This document shows, piece after piece, positions 1 to 11,283 of a stretch of DNA of 64,000 nt. Source of the stretch: Pseudomonas fragi (GTDB lineage Bacteria; Pseudomonadota; Gammaproteobacteria; Pseudomonadales; Pseudomonadaceae); the NCBI RefSeq assembly GCF_002269505.1, contig NZ_NQKQ01000011.1:62001-126000 (forward strand). The letters run 5' to 3'. The notes under the pieces were generated by a model. The model saw only the letters and a program-made list of their open reading frames with translations. It was not told the origin of the DNA and searched no databases. The translations under genes and the position numbers were made by a program. The first letter of the stretch is position 1. Each line of letters opens with the position of its first letter.

Positions 1-2039
1 ACAGCAACGTCAGCTACAGGAACCTGCCACGGCCCGACCATCTGGTCGCGGGCAACTAGACCTGTGATGGTGCGGTCGCCGATGGTGATCAGGAAGCTTT
101 TGCTGGCAACGGCCGGGTGATGCAGAACGCGCTCGACGCACTCGCCGATGCTCAGCGCAGCAGGGTCGAAGTCATCGCCCAGCTCTTCTTCGCGAACGGC
201 CGAACGGTGCATGCGCGGGGCCTTGCCCAGCAACACTTCCAGTGGCATGTCCACCGGGTTGTTGCCGAAGTGGCTATCCGTGACCGTAAGCTGCGGCTCG
301 GCAGTGGCTTCACCGACAACGGCAAACGGGCAACGCTCACGTTCGCAGATCGCCTGGAAGCGCTCGAAATCTTCGACGCCCACCGCCAGCACATAACGTT
401 CCTGGGATTCGTTGCTCCAGATTTCGTGCGGGGCCATGCCCGGCTCGTCGTTTGGAATGTTGCGCAGTTCGAAACGGCCACCACGGTCGCCGTCGTTCAC
501 CAGTTCAGGGAATGCGTTGGACAGGCCACCTGCACCCACATCGTGGATAAAGCTGATCGGGTTCTTGTCACCCAACTGCCAGCAACGGTCGATCACTTCC
601 TGGCAACGGCGTTCCATTTCCGGGTTTTCGCGCTGTACCGAAGCGAAGTCCAGGTCAGCCGAGCTTGCGCCGGTGGCCATCGAGGATGCTGCACCGCCAC
701 CCAGGCCAATCAGCATGGCCGGGCCGCCCAGCACGATAAGCTTGGAGCCCACGGTGATTTCGGCTTTCTGTACGTGTTCGGCGCGGATGTTGCCCATACC
801 GCCGGCCAACATGATCGGCTTGTGGTAACCACGCACTTCTTCGCCACGGGGGGTGGTGATGGACTGCTCGAACGTACGGAAGTAGCCGGTCAGGGCCGGA
901 CGACCGAATTCGTTGTTGAATGCAGCACCACCCAACGGGCCTTCGATCATGATGTCCAGCGCGGTCACAATGCGCTCGGGCTTGCCGTATGGCACTTCCC
1001 ACGGCTGTTCAAAGCCCGGGATCTGCAGGTTGGACACGGTGAAACCGGTCAGGCCGGCCTTTGGCTTGGCGCCACGCCCGGTTGCACCTTCGTCACGGAT
1101 CTCACCACCGGAACCGGTCGCCGCACCCGGGAACGGGGCAATGGCGGTCGGGTGGTTATGGGTCTCAACCTTCATCAGGATGTGCACTGGCTCCTGCACC
1201 GCACCGTACTGGCGGGTTTCAGGGTCCGGGAAGAAGCGCCCGGCAACACTGCCGACGATAACCGACGCGTTGTCCTTATAAGCAGACAGAACGCCTTCGC
1301 TGTGCATCACGTAGGTGTTCTTGATCATGCCAAACAGGCTTTTGTCCTGGCTTTGGCCGTCAATGTCCCAGCTGGCGTTGAAGATCTTGTGGCGGCAATG
1401 CTCGGAGTTGGCCTGGGCAAACATCATCAGTTCGATGTCGTGCGGGTTGCGACCCAGACCGTTGAAAGCATTGACCAGATAATCGATTTCGTCTTCGGCC
1501 AGGGCCAGGCCCAGCTCGACGTTGGCTTTTTCCAGCGCGGCGCGACCGCCACCCAGCACGTCAATCGCTGTCAGCGGCTTGGGTTCGGCGTGGCTGAACA
1601 AGCCGGCAGCCTGTTCAAGAGTGCCCAGCACGATTTGCGTCATGCGGTCATGCAATGCAGCAGCGATCAGTTCGGCATCGGCATCGCTGAACTGGCCAGC
1701 CACGTAGAACGCAATGCCGCGTTCCAGGCGCTGGATTTTAGCCAGGCCACAGTTACGGGCAATGTCGCTTGCCTTGCTTGACCAGGGAGAAATGGTGCCA
1801 AACCGCGGCAACACCAGGAACAGTCGGCCACTCGGCTCTTGGACCGGCACACTTGGGCCGTACTTCAGGAGACGAGCCAGTACCTGCTGTTCATCGCTGG
1901 TCAACTCACCGGTGGTATCGGCAAAGTGGGCGAATTCAGCATACAAACCCGTGACAGACGGAACCTTGAGGCTCAGTTGTGCAAGGAGTTTGCTGTGGCG
2001 AAAGGCAGAAAGGGCAGGAGCGCCGCGCAGGATCAACAT
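1..2039 (-). CDS. purL: Phosphoribosylformylglycinamidine synthase, N-terminal part
   Basis: This is the N-terminal half of the large single-chain FGAM synthase of purine biosynthesis, which converts FGAR, glutamine and ATP to FGAM in the cytoplasm. About 679 codons are visible; the family runs to about 1300 residues, so the glutaminase domain lies beyond the left edge. The protein begins [13 protein letters not shown], and the visible part contains the conserved segments [28 protein letters not shown] and [16 protein letters not shown], which belong to the PurS-like and ATP-binding synthase domains. The start is the ATG whose first base is 2039. It faces mltF across 285 bases, so the two genes are divergently transcribed. 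Identification is from sequence recognition of the family and is very firm. The long plus-strand open frame over this gene is an antisense shadow. Confidence 0.97.
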   Translation of the reverse strand, partial: MLILRGAPALSAFRHSKLLAQLSLKVPSVTGLYAEFAHFADTTGELTSDEQQVLARLLKYGPSVPVQEPSGRLFLVLPRFGTISPWSSKASDIARNCGLAKIQRLERGIAFYVAGQFSDADAELIAAALHDRMTQIVLGTLEQAAGLFSHAEPKPLTAIDVLGGGRAALEKANVELGLALAEDEIDYLVNAFNGLGRNPHDIELMMFAQANSEHCRHKIFNASWDIDGQSQDKSLFGMIKNTYVMHSEGVLSAYKDNASVIVGSVAGRFFPDPETRQYGAVQEPVHILMKVETHNHPTAIAPFPGAATGSGGEIRDEGATGRGAKPKAGLTGFTVSNLQIPGFEQPWEVPYGKPERIVTALDIMIEGPLGGAAFNNEFGRPALTGYFRTFEQSITTPRGEEVRGYHKPIMLAGGMGNIRAEHVQKAEITVGSKLIVLGGPAMLIGLGGGAASSMATGASSADLDFASVQRENPEMERRCQEVIDRCWQLGDKNPISFIHDVGAGGLSNAFPELVNDGDRGGRFELRNIPNDEPGMAPHEIWSNESQERYVLAVGVEDFERFQAICERERCPFAVVGEATAEPQLTVTDSHFGNNPVDMPLEVLLGKAPRMHRSAVREEELGDDFDPAALSIGECVERVLHHPAVASKSFLITIGDRTITGLVARDQMVGPWQVPVADVA

Positions 2040-3782
<1,743 letters not shown>

Positions 3783-3796
3783 AGCGATTCATGTTC

Positions 3797-3889
3797 CGTA
3801 GTCGCTGCCGGGGAACGAAGGCTGCGAGCTTTTTCGCGATGCTCGTAAAATCAAGAGCTCGCAGCCTTCGTTCCTCGGTAGCGACTACG
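3797..3889. repeat. REP pair (GTAGTCGCTGCC family), between mltF and pdxJ
   Basis: Two inverted copies of a Pseudomonas-type palindromic element face each other. The arms begin CGTAGTCGCTGCC on the left and end GGTAGCGACTACG on the right. The inner arms GAACGAAGGCTGCGAGCT and AGCTCGCAGCCTTCGTTC also pair, so the unit can fold into one long hairpin. It sits between the convergent ends of mltF and pdxJ, the usual place for REPs, where such hairpins can block 3' exonucleases or end transcription. Relatives occur at 19277-19375 and 50088-50187. Confidence 0.85.
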
Positions 3890-3918
3890 GGTCAGTATCA
3901 GATCCGTGCCTGATCTAC

Positions 3919-4662
3919 TTAAACCTTGGCCGCTGCCACAATCAGCGCTTTCATTTCAGCCACTGCCGACTTGAAGCCCACGAACAATGCATGCGCCACC
4001 AGCGCATGGCCAATGTTCAATTCGTTGATGCCCTTGATCGCGGCGACCGCTTCCACGTTATGGTAATGCAAACCGTGGCCGGCATTGACGATCAGGCCTT
4101 GAGCCAGGCCAAACGCTACGCCATCGGCGACACGCTGCAACTCTTCGGCGACTTCGGTCGGGGTCTGGGCATCGGCATAACGGCCCGTGTGCAGCTCGAT
4201 CGCTGGCGCACCAACGCGTTTTGACGCTTCGATCTGACGTTCATCGGCGTCGATAAACAGCGACACTTCACAGCCAATCCTGCTCAGCCGCTCGACAGCC
4301 GCCTTGATCCGCGCTTCCTGTCCGGCAACGTCCAGGCCGCCTTCAGTGGTCAGTTCCTGACGGGTTTCAGGCACCAGGCAGATATGCGCCGGGCGAATGC
4401 GCTCGGCAAATACCATCATCTCTTCGGTAACGCCCATTTCGAAGTTCATGCGCGTTTGCAGCACGTCCTTGAGCAGCAATACATCGCGCTCCTGGATATG
4501 CCGGCGGTCTTCGCGCAGGTGCACGGTAATGCCATCGGCGCCCGCCTCTTCGGCATCCAGCGCGGCCTTGACCGGATCAGGGTAACGCGTGCCGCGAGCC
4601 TGACGCAGCGTGGCTACGTGGTCGATGTTTACGCCGAGAAGAATGCGATTGCTTTGGGTCAC
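3919..4662 (-). CDS. pdxJ: Pyridoxine 5'-phosphate synthase
   Basis: PdxJ condenses 1-deoxy-D-xylulose 5-phosphate with 3-amino-2-oxopropyl phosphate to form pyridoxine 5'-phosphate, the last step of DXP-dependent vitamin B6 synthesis. The 247-residue product matches the family in length. It shows the N-terminal [15 protein letters not shown], the phosphate-binding HLREDRRHI and the C-terminal [10 protein letters not shown]. It is a TIM-barrel cytosolic enzyme. It lies 50 bases downstream of recO on the same strand, the classic rnc-era-recO-pdxJ order of gammaproteobacteria, so co-transcription is likely. The ATG start is preceded by an AGGAGAGCC ribosome binding site. Confidence 0.97.
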   Translation of the reverse strand: MTQSNRILLGVNIDHVATLRQARGTRYPDPVKAALDAEEAGADGITVHLREDRRHIQERDVLLLKDVLQTRMNFEMGVTEEMMVFAERIRPAHICLVPETRQELTTEGGLDVAGQEARIKAAVERLSRIGCEVSLFIDADERQIEASKRVGAPAIELHTGRYADAQTPTEVAEELQRVADGVAFGLAQGLIVNAGHGLHYHNVEAVAAIKGINELNIGHALVAHALFVGFKSAVAEMKALIVAAAKV

Positions 4663-4712
4663 GGGGGCTCTCCTGAAGAGTTGACGATTCGGCGCACAGC
4701 ATACCGGTCTAT

Positions 4713-5402
4713 TCAGGGCTTGCGAAACAACTCACGACTGGCCAGCGGCTTGCCAGCCAAATGAACGGCCAACGCCTGACGCATCAGGCGCTTGGCTGCT
4801 GACAAGGCGCCCGGAACGGTCCAGTCAGCCTCGGCCATACCGTGCAACTCGGCACCATGAAACAGCCCGGGCTGCACCAGATAAATACGCTCAAGGCCGG
4901 CATCCACCTGCAGGCGATACATGCCATCAGCCGCTACCGGCTCGCCATGAATATCCTGCGTCAGTGAAAAGCCATAGCCCAGATCGTCCAGCAGGCGCCA
5001 TTCGAATGCGCGCAACAGCGGCTCCAGGGGACGCCCTTGCGCCAGGGCCTCCAGGGTTGCCGCATAGTGATCAAAAACAGCCGGATGCGGGTCTTCGGCA
5101 GGCAGTAACCGAATCAGCAACTCATTGAGGTAGAGGCCGCTGAACAGCGCTTCGCCATTGAGCCAGTTGGCAATACCGGCACTCTCCATGCGCCCGACGT
5201 TTTTCAGCTCGCCCCGGCCGCGAAATTCGATTTCCAGCGGTACGAAAGGCCGGGCCAACGTCCCCGCCTTGCCCCGCGCACTGCGCAACACCGCCCGCAG
5301 GCGCCCTTGAGGCGTGATGAAGTCCACCAGCGCGCTGGTTTCACGATAGGGGCGACTGTGCAGGACGTAGGCGAGCTGGGCGACAGGAGGGTTGCTGGAC
5401 AT
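4713..5402 (-). CDS. recO: DNA repair protein RecO
   Basis: RecO works with RecR and RecF to load RecA onto SSB-coated single-stranded DNA in gap repair. The 229-residue protein has the N-terminal OB-fold segment ([18 protein letters not shown], about 9-26) and the helical C-terminal domain ([12 protein letters not shown], about 93-104). The zinc-binding cysteines seen in some RecO families are absent, as in many gammaproteobacterial versions. The last residues read SRELFRKP. It is separated from era by 195 bases containing a REP pair, which may uncouple its level from the upstream genes. pdxJ follows. Confidence 0.93.
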   Translation of the reverse strand: MSSNPPVAQLAYVLHSRPYRETSALVDFITPQGRLRAVLRSARGKAGTLARPFVPLEIEFRGRGELKNVGRMESAGIANWLNGEALFSGLYLNELLIRLLPAEDPHPAVFDHYAATLEALAQGRPLEPLLRAFEWRLLDDLGYGFSLTQDIHGEPVAADGMYRLQVDAGLERIYLVQPGLFHGAELHGMAEADWTVPGALSAAKRLMRQALAVHLAGKPLASRELFRKP

Positions 5403-5431
5403 GACTGGAGGTATCTCTGGAATCTAAAAGC

Positions 5432-5592
5432 ACCCTCACCCTGGCCCTCTCCCGAAGGGAGAAGGGACTGACCGAGTTGTTTTTAGAGATGCATCGACCT
5501 GAAATACCGGGTCGATTATGGATTCAAAAACAGTCTTCCCGGCCAACCCCCATCAGCCCCCTCTCCCTCCGGAAGAGGGTTGGGGTGAGGGC
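5432..5592. repeat. REP pair (CCCTCACCC family), between recO and era
   Basis: The left copy runs CCCTCACCCTGGCCCTCTCC and folds on itself through CCCTCTCCC/GGGAGAAGGG. The right copy ends GGTTGGGGTGAGGGC. The two outer arms (5434-5442 and 5583-5591) are inverted copies of each other, so the 160-base unit is a paired REP (REPIN-like). It interrupts the era-recO intergenic region. A single unit of the same family lies at 21475-21520. Confidence 0.85.
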
Positions 5593-5597
5593 TTCTT

Positions 5598-6500
5598 TTA
5601 CAAGTCGCCGTAGCCCAGCGAACGCAGGGCACGCTCGTCGTCGGACCAACCGCCTTTCACTTTGACCCACAGGTTAAGCATGACCTTGGAGTCGAACAAC
5701 AGCTCCATATCCTTGCGCGCTTCGGTACCGATACGCTTGATACGCTCGCCCTTGTCGCCAATGATGATTTTTTTCTGACCGTCACGCTCAACCAGAATCA
5801 AAGCGTGGATATGCAGGGTTTTGCCCTGCTGCTTGAATTCTTCGATCTCGACGGTGATCTGGTACGGTAGCTCGGCACCCATCTGACGCATGATCTTTTC
5901 ACGTACCAGCTCGGCGGCCAGGAAGCGGCTGCTGCGATCGGTGATCTGATCTTCGGGGAAGAAGTGATCGTTTTCCGGCAGGTGATCGGCAATCACGCGC
6001 TCAAGGGCTTCAAGGTTGTGCCCATGCTGAGCCGAGATCGGGATGATCTGGGCGTTCGGCAGTTGCTCCTGAAGCCAGCTCAGGTGCGGCATCAGCTCGG
6101 CCTTGTCTTCGATGCGATCGGTCTTGTTCAACGCCACGATCAGCGGGCCGGTTACGTACTGCACGCGCTCCAGAACCATCTGGTCTTCGTCGGTCCACTT
6201 GGTGCGGTCAACAACGAAGATCACCACGTCGACGTCTTTCAACGCCGCCGAAGCGGTTTTGTTCATGTAGCGGTTGAGGGCCTTTTCGCCGCCCTTGTGC
6301 ATGCCCGGTGTATCCACGTAGACCGCTTGCACGTTGCCTTCGGTCTTGATGCCCAGCATGTTGTGGCGGGTGGTCTGCGGCTTGCGCGAGGTGATCGCCA
6401 GCTTTTGACCCAGGATATGGTTCAGCAGCGTGGATTTCCCCACGTTTGGACGACCAACAATGGCAACGTAGCCACAGCGAGTTGCGGTTGTATCAGTCAT
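5598..6500 (-). CDS. era: GTPase Era
   Basis: Era is an essential GTPase that binds the 3' end of 16S rRNA and helps 30S ribosome maturation. The 300-residue product has the G1 loop GRPNVGKS (residues 16-23), the G3 DTPG, the NKTD guanine motif (about 126) and a C-terminal KH domain with [11 protein letters not shown] chose the ATG at 6500 because GGAG lies 7 bases upstream. The ATG at 6506 and the open frame reaching 6524 lack a properly spaced site. This start overlaps the end of rnc by 8 bases, indicating translational coupling. The length then equals E. coli Era within one residue. Confidence 0.97.
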   Translation of the reverse strand: MTDTTATRCGYVAIVGRPNVGKSTLLNHILGQKLAITSRKPQTTRHNMLGIKTEGNVQAVYVDTPGMHKGGEKALNRYMNKTASAALKDVDVVIFVVDRTKWTDEDQMVLERVQYVTGPLIVALNKTDRIEDKAELMPHLSWLQEQLPNAQIIPISAQHGHNLEALERVIADHLPENDHFFPEDQITDRSSRFLAAELVREKIMRQMGAELPYQITVEIEEFKQQGKTLHIHALILVERDGQKKIIIGDKGERIKRIGTEARKDMELLFDSKVMLNLWVKVKGGWSDDERALRSLGYGDL

Positions 6501-7182
6501 GGCCATTCTCCACGCCAAGGGCAATCAGTGCTGCGGCGGCCGCTACCTGTTCGGCAATGCGACGGCTCACGCCCTGTCCCCGGCTTTTTTCATTCAATAA
6601 GGCAATCTCGCACTCGACAAAGAAGGTGCGGCAATGCGGTTCGCCCTGGATATCCACCACTTCGTAACGTGGCAGGTCACAGGCACGCGACTGCAGGAAC
6701 TCCTGCAGGCGGGTCTTTGGATCTTTGTTGGTATCGACCAGGGTCAGCGTCTCGAACTCGCTGGCCAGCCAGGCCAGTACGCGGTCGCGGGCGACTTCCA
6801 TGCCGGCGTCCAGGTAAATGGCGCCGATCAGTGCTTCAAGGGCGTCAGCCAGGATCGATTCGCGGCGAAAACCACCACTTTTCAGCTCGCCCGAGCCCAG
6901 ACGCAAGTACTCACCCAGCTCAAAGCCACGAGCCAGTACCGCCAGGGTTTCACCTTTGACCAGGCGGGCACGCAAGCGTGACAACTGGCCTTCACGGGCC
7001 AACGGGAAGCGGTCAAACAAGGCTTCGCCGGCAACAAAATTGAGAATGGCATCCCCCAGGAACTCAAGGCGCTCGTTATTGCGCCCCGCGAAACTGCGGT
7101 GTGTCAGGGCCAGAACCATCAGTTCCTGGTCTTTGAAGGTGTAGCCGAGCTGACGCTCTAAACGTTCTAAAGAAAAACTCAC
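6493..7182 (-). CDS. rnc: Ribonuclease III
   Basis: RNase III cuts double-stranded RNA in rRNA precursors and many mRNAs. The 229-residue product carries the catalytic signature [12 protein letters not shown] (about residues 36-47), a second acidic segment [12 protein letters not shown], and a C-terminal double-stranded RNA-binding domain (about 155-225) with [11 protein letters not shown] and [14 protein letters not shown]. The start codon is GTG (7180-7182) and overlaps the stop of the upstream DUF4845 remnant in a GTGA arrangement. Its own ribosome binding site is weak (GGTAAA), so it probably depends on translation running in from upstream. era overlaps its end. Confidence 0.97.
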   Translation of the reverse strand: MSFSLERLERQLGYTFKDQELMVLALTHRSFAGRNNERLEFLGDAILNFVAGEALFDRFPLAREGQLSRLRARLVKGETLAVLARGFELGEYLRLGSGELKSGGFRRESILADALEALIGAIYLDAGMEVARDRVLAWLASEFETLTLVDTNKDPKTRLQEFLQSRACDLPRYEVVDIQGEPHCRTFFVECEIALLNEKSRGQGVSRRIAEQVAAAAALIALGVENGHD

Positions 7183-7370
7183 GATTTACCCACGCTGAGT
7201 TCGTGGCCGAATGTCACCACCGGACCGATATTAGGGATCAGTGATGCTCGTTTATCGCATAGCAAATGGACAGGGAACAGGCTGTTCGCCGCCGTCACAC
7301 TTAACGCTTTGTTCAAATCCACATCCTGAATACTCAGGCGCGCGACATGTTTCGCACACCTGAAAAGCAA
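7179..7370 (-). pseudogene. N-terminally truncated DUF4845 protein, remnant between lepB and rnc
   Basis: In Pseudomonas the gap between lepB and rnc normally holds a gene of about 120 codons for a DUF4845 protein with an N-terminal membrane segment. Here only about 52 residues resembling the C-terminal half remain: the pattern SIQDVDLNKAL...F.VHLL..KR..LIPNI...VTF matches the family as I know it. The membrane half is missing, and the only in-frame start is a TTG without a ribosome binding site just after a hairpin. The stop TGA (7179-7181) overlaps the GTG start of rnc. I therefore read it as a decayed gene whose 3' end may be kept for coupling to rnc. The homology is from memory of the family, not from a search. 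Confidence 0.65.
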
Positions 7371-7371
7371 T

Positions 7372-7394
7372 CGGCGCTGTTAAAAACAGCGCCG
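7372..7394 (-). terminator. Hairpin directly after lepB
   Basis: A perfect 10-bp stem (CGGCGCTGTT / AACAGCGCCG) with a 3-base loop begins 6 bases after the lepB stop. The minus strand after it reads ATTGCTTTTC, a weak T tract. It could be a partial terminator or mRNA-stability hairpin between lepB and the rnc-era genes. Confidence 0.6.
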
Positions 7395-7400
7395 TTTTGG

Positions 7401-8255
7401 CTACTTGATCAGACCAACCCGCGAGAAGTTCGGCAGGTTGCTCGCCTTGGGTTCCGGCCAGCTCATCCAAACAGCGAAGGCCTTGCCGACAATGTTCTTG
7501 TCGGGAACCATGCCCAGCTCGTCCTTGGGAATGTTCGGATCATCCCAGTAACGGCTGTCGTTCGAATTGTCGCGGTTGTCGCCCATCATGAAGTAATGCC
7601 CGGCCGGAACCGTCCACTCCTTGTCAGGCGGCGCACGATAGCGGCTCATTTCCTTGCGGATCATGTGCTCGACTTCGCCCAGCTTCTCTTTGTACAACTC
7701 GGCACTGCCCAGGGTTCCAGGCTCGGCCTTGACCAGTTGCTCGGCAACCAGTTGGTCGTTGACATACAGATGCTTGTCGCTGGTGTAACGGATCTTGTCG
7801 CCCGGCAGGCCAACTACACGCTTGATGTAGTTGACTGTCGGATCGCTTGGGTAGCGAAACACCATCACATCGCCCCGCTTCGGATCACCCACTTCGATGA
7901 TTTTCGTGTCGAGTACCGGCAAGCGGATCCCGTACGAAAATTTGTTCACCAAAATGAAGTCGCCCACATCCAGGGTCGGCTTCATCGAGCCGGACGGAAT
8001 CTGGAACGGCTCAACCAGAAACGAACGCAACACCAGCACGATGAACAACACCGGAAAGAACGACTTGCCGTATTCAACCAGCAGCGGTTCCTTGTTGAGC
8101 TTTTCGACTACCTGCATATCAACCGGCGTAACGCTGGCTTGATAGTTGGCAATGGCCTTGCGCCGGCGCGGAGCCAGGAAGACCAAATCGAGCAGCGCCA
8201 GCAAACCGCACACGGCAACAGCAATGACCAGCAACAGCGGGAAATTTAGTGACAT
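7401..8255 (-). CDS. lepB: Signal peptidase I
   Basis: LepB is the inner-membrane serine protease that removes signal peptides from exported proteins. The 284-residue product has two N-terminal membrane segments (about 5-27 and 64-82). The catalytic Ser90 is in PSGSM, and the general-base lysine is Lys145 in NYIKRVVGLPGDK, the same numbers as in the E. coli enzyme. The conserved MGDNRDNSNDSRYW box follows. It begins only 5 bases after the lepA stop, so the two form an operon, as is common in proteobacteria. Confidence 0.97.
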   Translation of the reverse strand: MSLNFPLLLVIAVAVCGLLALLDLVFLAPRRRKAIANYQASVTPVDMQVVEKLNKEPLLVEYGKSFFPVLFIVLVLRSFLVEPFQIPSGSMKPTLDVGDFILVNKFSYGIRLPVLDTKIIEVGDPKRGDVMVFRYPSDPTVNYIKRVVGLPGDKIRYTSDKHLYVNDQLVAEQLVKAEPGTLGSAELYKEKLGEVEHMIRKEMSRYRAPPDKEWTVPAGHYFMMGDNRDNSNDSRYWDDPNIPKDELGMVPDKNIVGKAFAVWMSWPEPKASNLPNFSRVGLIK

Positions 8256-8260
8256 AGGAC

Positions 8261-10060
8261 CTAGCTATCCAAACGGAGCACTGCAAGGAAGGCTTCTTGT
8301 GGAATTTCCACGTTGCCCACTTGCTTCATGCGTTTTTTACCGGCTTTCTGCTTTTCCAACAGCTTGCGCTTACGGCTAACGTCACCACCGTAGCATTTGG
8401 CCAGTACGTTCTTTCTGAGAGCCTTGACGGAGGTCCGTGCAATGATCTGCCCGCCAATGGCGGCCTGGATCGCGACGTCGAACATCTGGCGCGGAATCAG
8501 TTCTTTCATCTTCTCGGTCAACTGGCGACCTTTGTAGTGCGCGTTTTCCTTGTGCACGATCAGGGCCAGGGCATCTACCTTGTCACCGTTGATCAGCACA
8601 TCGAGCTTGACCAGATTAGCTGACTGGTAACGATCGAAGTGGTAATCGAGCGAAGCATAGCCGCGACTGGTGGATTTGAGACGGTCGAAGAAGTCCAGAA
8701 CCACTTCATTCATCGGCAAATCGTAGGTCACTTGTACCTGGCTGCCCAGGAACAACATGTCGTGCTGCACGCCACGTTTTTCAATGCACAGGGTAATGAC
8801 GTTACCCAGGTGCTCCTGAGGCACAAGAATGTTGGCACGCACGATTGGCTCGCGCATGTCTTCAATCATTGAAAGATCTGGCAGCTTGGACGGGTTATCG
8901 ACGTAAATCGTTTCGCCAGTCTTGAGCACCAACTCAAAAATTACGGTGGGTGCGGTGGTGATCAGGTCCAGGTCGTACTCACGCTCCAGGCGCTCCTGAA
9001 TGATCTCCATGTGCAACATGCCGAGGAACCCGCAACGGAAGCCGAAGCCCAGTGCGTCAGAGCTTTCCGGAGTGTATTGCAGCGAAGAGTCGTTCAGCGT
9101 CAGCTTTTGCAGCGCGTCACGGAAGTCTTCGAAGTCATCCGAGCTGACCGGGAACAGGCCCGCGTACACCTGAGGCTGAATACGCTTGAAACCGGGCAGT
9201 ACATCAACATCCGGCGTGGTGCTCAAGGTCAGGGTATCGCCCACTGGCGCACCGTGAATGTCCTTGATGCCGGCGATGATGAAACCTACTTCACCGGCTT
9301 TCAGGTCAGCAGTGGCGGTGTGTTTCGGGTTGAATACACCGACGCTGTCCACCAGGTGGATCTTGCCGGTGGACTTGACCAGAATCTTGTCGCCCTTTTT
9401 CACGCGGCCGTGGCGCACGCGAACCAGGGACACAACGCCCAGGTAGTTGTCGAACCAGGAATCGATGATCAACGCTTGCAGCGGGTCTTCGATATTGCCG
9501 GTCGGCGCAGGAATGGTATGCACCAGGCGCTCAAGCACCTCGTCCACGCCCAGGCCAGTCTTGGCACTGCAGGTCACGGCATCAGTGGCGTCGATGCCAA
9601 TGATTTTTTCGATCTCTTCTTTAACGCGATCAGGATCGGCCTGTGGCAGGTCGATCTTGTTCAGAACCGGCATCACTTCCAGGCCCTGTTCGATCGCGGT
9701 GTAGCAGTTGGCTACGGACTGGGCTTCTACGCCCTGCCCCGCGTCGACCACCAGCAATGCACCTTCACAGGCCGCCAGGGAGCGACTGACTTCGTAGGTG
9801 AAGTCAACGTGGCCCGGGGTATCAATGAAGTTCAGCTGGTAGGTATTGCCGTCTTTGGCCGTGTAATACAAGGTGACGCTGTGGGCCTTGATGGTGATCC
9901 CGCGCTCACGCTCGAGGTCCATGGAGTCCAGTACCTGGGCTTCCATTTCGCGGGCAGTCAGGCCACCGCACATCTGGATAAAACGATCGGCCAGCGTCGA
10001 CTTGCCATGGTCAATGTGGGCGATGATGGAGAAATTGCGGATATGACTCAAATCACTCAC
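8261..10060 (-). CDS. lepA: Elongation factor 4 (LepA)
   Basis: EF-4 is a ribosome-associated GTPase related to EF-G, implicated in back-translocation and in 30S biogenesis. The 599-residue product has the normal length. It contains the P-loop HIDHGKST (about residues 15-22), the switch [10 protein letters not shown], the NKIDLP guanine motif and the LepA-specific C-terminal domain ([18 protein letters not shown] and the basic end [17 protein letters not shown]). It is the first gene of the lepA-lepB unit. The upstream gap to lptG is 161 bases and carries the lptG terminator. Confidence 0.98.
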   Translation of the reverse strand: MSDLSHIRNFSIIAHIDHGKSTLADRFIQMCGGLTAREMEAQVLDSMDLERERGITIKAHSVTLYYTAKDGNTYQLNFIDTPGHVDFTYEVSRSLAACEGALLVVDAGQGVEAQSVANCYTAIEQGLEVMPVLNKIDLPQADPDRVKEEIEKIIGIDATDAVTCSAKTGLGVDEVLERLVHTIPAPTGNIEDPLQALIIDSWFDNYLGVVSLVRVRHGRVKKGDKILVKSTGKIHLVDSVGVFNPKHTATADLKAGEVGFIIAGIKDIHGAPVGDTLTLSTTPDVDVLPGFKRIQPQVYAGLFPVSSDDFEDFRDALQKLTLNDSSLQYTPESSDALGFGFRCGFLGMLHMEIIQERLEREYDLDLITTAPTVIFELVLKTGETIYVDNPSKLPDLSMIEDMREPIVRANILVPQEHLGNVITLCIEKRGVQHDMLFLGSQVQVTYDLPMNEVVLDFFDRLKSTSRGYASLDYHFDRYQSANLVKLDVLINGDKVDALALIVHKENAHYKGRQLTEKMKELIPRQMFDVAIQAAIGGQIIARTSVKALRKNVLAKCYGGDVSRKRKLLEKQKAGKKRMKQVGNVEIPQEAFLAVLRLDS

Positions 10061-10168
10061 GGGTCAACACTCAAAAAAGTCGCAGGCAGACTGCCCGCCG
10101 AAAAATAGCCGGGAATTGTACCTGAACATCGCGCCAAGCGTCACGTTCACAGGCCAAAGCGCACCTAC

Positions 10169-10200
10169 AAAAAAGCCCCTATCGCGAGATAGAGGCTCTT
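10169..10200 (-). terminator. Rho-independent terminator after lptG
   Basis: On the minus strand a 10-bp stem (AGCCTCTATC / GATAGGGGCT, one G-T wobble) with a TCGC loop is followed by a run of T. It begins about 20 bases after the lptG stop and separates the lptFG unit from lepA-lepB. Confidence 0.8.
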
Positions 10201-10221
10201 GATTGACTCAATAGCTGCTCA

Positions 10222-11283
10222 TCAACCCGCCCGGCGCAACAACCAGATACCAGCCACGGCACAGATGGTGGCAGGTAACAACACCGCAAACAGTGGCGAG
10301 AAACCGAACACCAGGCTCAATGGCCCCAGCAAGTCTTGCGCGATCTTGAATGTAAAACCTACCAACACCCCGGTAAATACCCGCTGCCCCAGCGTAACAG
10401 AGCGCAACGGGCCGAAGATGAAAGATATGGCCATCAACACCAGCGCAGCGGTGACCAGTGGCTGCAACACCTTGACCCAAAAAGCCAGCCAGTAACGGCC
10501 ATTGTTCAGGCCCTGATCCTTGAGATAGTGGATATAGCTCCACAGACCTGCGATCGACAGCGACTCGGGAGTCATGACTACAGTGTTGAGCAGTTGCGGG
10601 CTCAACGCCACGTCCCACTTTTCTTCAGACGCCTTGACCACTTCAGTCCTGTCACCATGGAACAGGGTGGTGCTTACGTCGCTAAGCTGCCAGTTGCCCT
10701 GATCGAACTGGGCCTTGCTGGCGAAACTCGCCGACTGCATCTGGTGGTCTTTATCAAAGCGGTAGCGCGTAACGCCATAGAGCAGCCCGTTGGGCTGAAC
10801 GGCGTTGATATGAATGAACTCATCACCCTGACGGTGCCACAGGCCATGCTTGGAGCTTTGTGAGTCACCGCCACCCTGCGCCAGGGCGCGGTTGGCCTGG
10901 GCGATGTTTTCAGTGGCAGGCACCACGTACTCGCCAATCAGCACACCGGCGATCATCAGCACCAGCATCGGCTTCATCACGGCCCAGACAATGCGCCCCA
11001 GGGACACCCCTGCCGCACGCATGATGGTCAATTCACTGTTGCTGGCAAGGCCGCCCAGACCGATCAGACATCCGATCAGTGCTGCCATCGGCAGCATTTC
11101 ATACAAGCGGCGCGGCGCAGTCAGCATGACAAAGCTGAAGACATCCATGATGGTGTAGCTGCTGCTGATACTGCGCATTTCATCGATCAACGCAAACAAC
11201 AGTGCCAGCCCGAGGATAATCCCCAGAACGGCCAGAATCGCAAACAACACACTGCTACCTATGTAGCGGTCGAGCTTAACCAC
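10222..11283 (-). CDS. lptG: LPS export permease LptG
   Basis: LptG is one of the two inner-membrane permeases of the LptB2FG transporter that extracts lipopolysaccharide for transport to the outer membrane. The product (353 residues) has six predicted membrane segments, three near each end, flanking a periplasmic beta-jellyroll domain. The segment ASNSELTIMRAAGVSL before the second block contains the coupling helix. I set the start at the GTG at 11283 (MVKLDRYIG), which matches the family N-terminus. The longer open frame to 11301 adds six residues inside lptF. The GTG overlaps the lptF stop, so the pair is translationally coupled. Confidence 0.94.
   Translation of the reverse strand: MVKLDRYIGSSVLFAILAVLGIILGLALLFALIDEMRSISSSYTIMDVFSFVMLTAPRRLYEMLPMAALIGCLIGLGGLASNSELTIMRAAGVSLGRIVWAVMKPMLVLMIAGVLIGEYVVPATENIAQANRALAQGGGDSQSSKHGLWHRQGDEFIHINAVQPNGLLYGVTRYRFDKDHQMQSASFASKAQFDQGNWQLSDVSTTLFHGDRTEVVKASEEKWDVALSPQLLNTVVMTPESLSIAGLWSYIHYLKDQGLNNGRYWLAFWVKVLQPLVTAALVLMAISFIFGPLRSVTLGQRVFTGVLVGFTFKIAQDLLGPLSLVFGFSPLFAVLLPATICAVAGIWLLRRAG

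Noticed and set aside
117..1781. Long plus-strand open frame of 554 codons
   Set aside because: It lies antisense to purL, has low-complexity His/Gln/Val-rich composition and no family features. It is a shadow of a GC-rich gene.
9011..10108. Plus-strand open frame of 365 codons
   Set aside because: Antisense to lepA; no recognisable motif.
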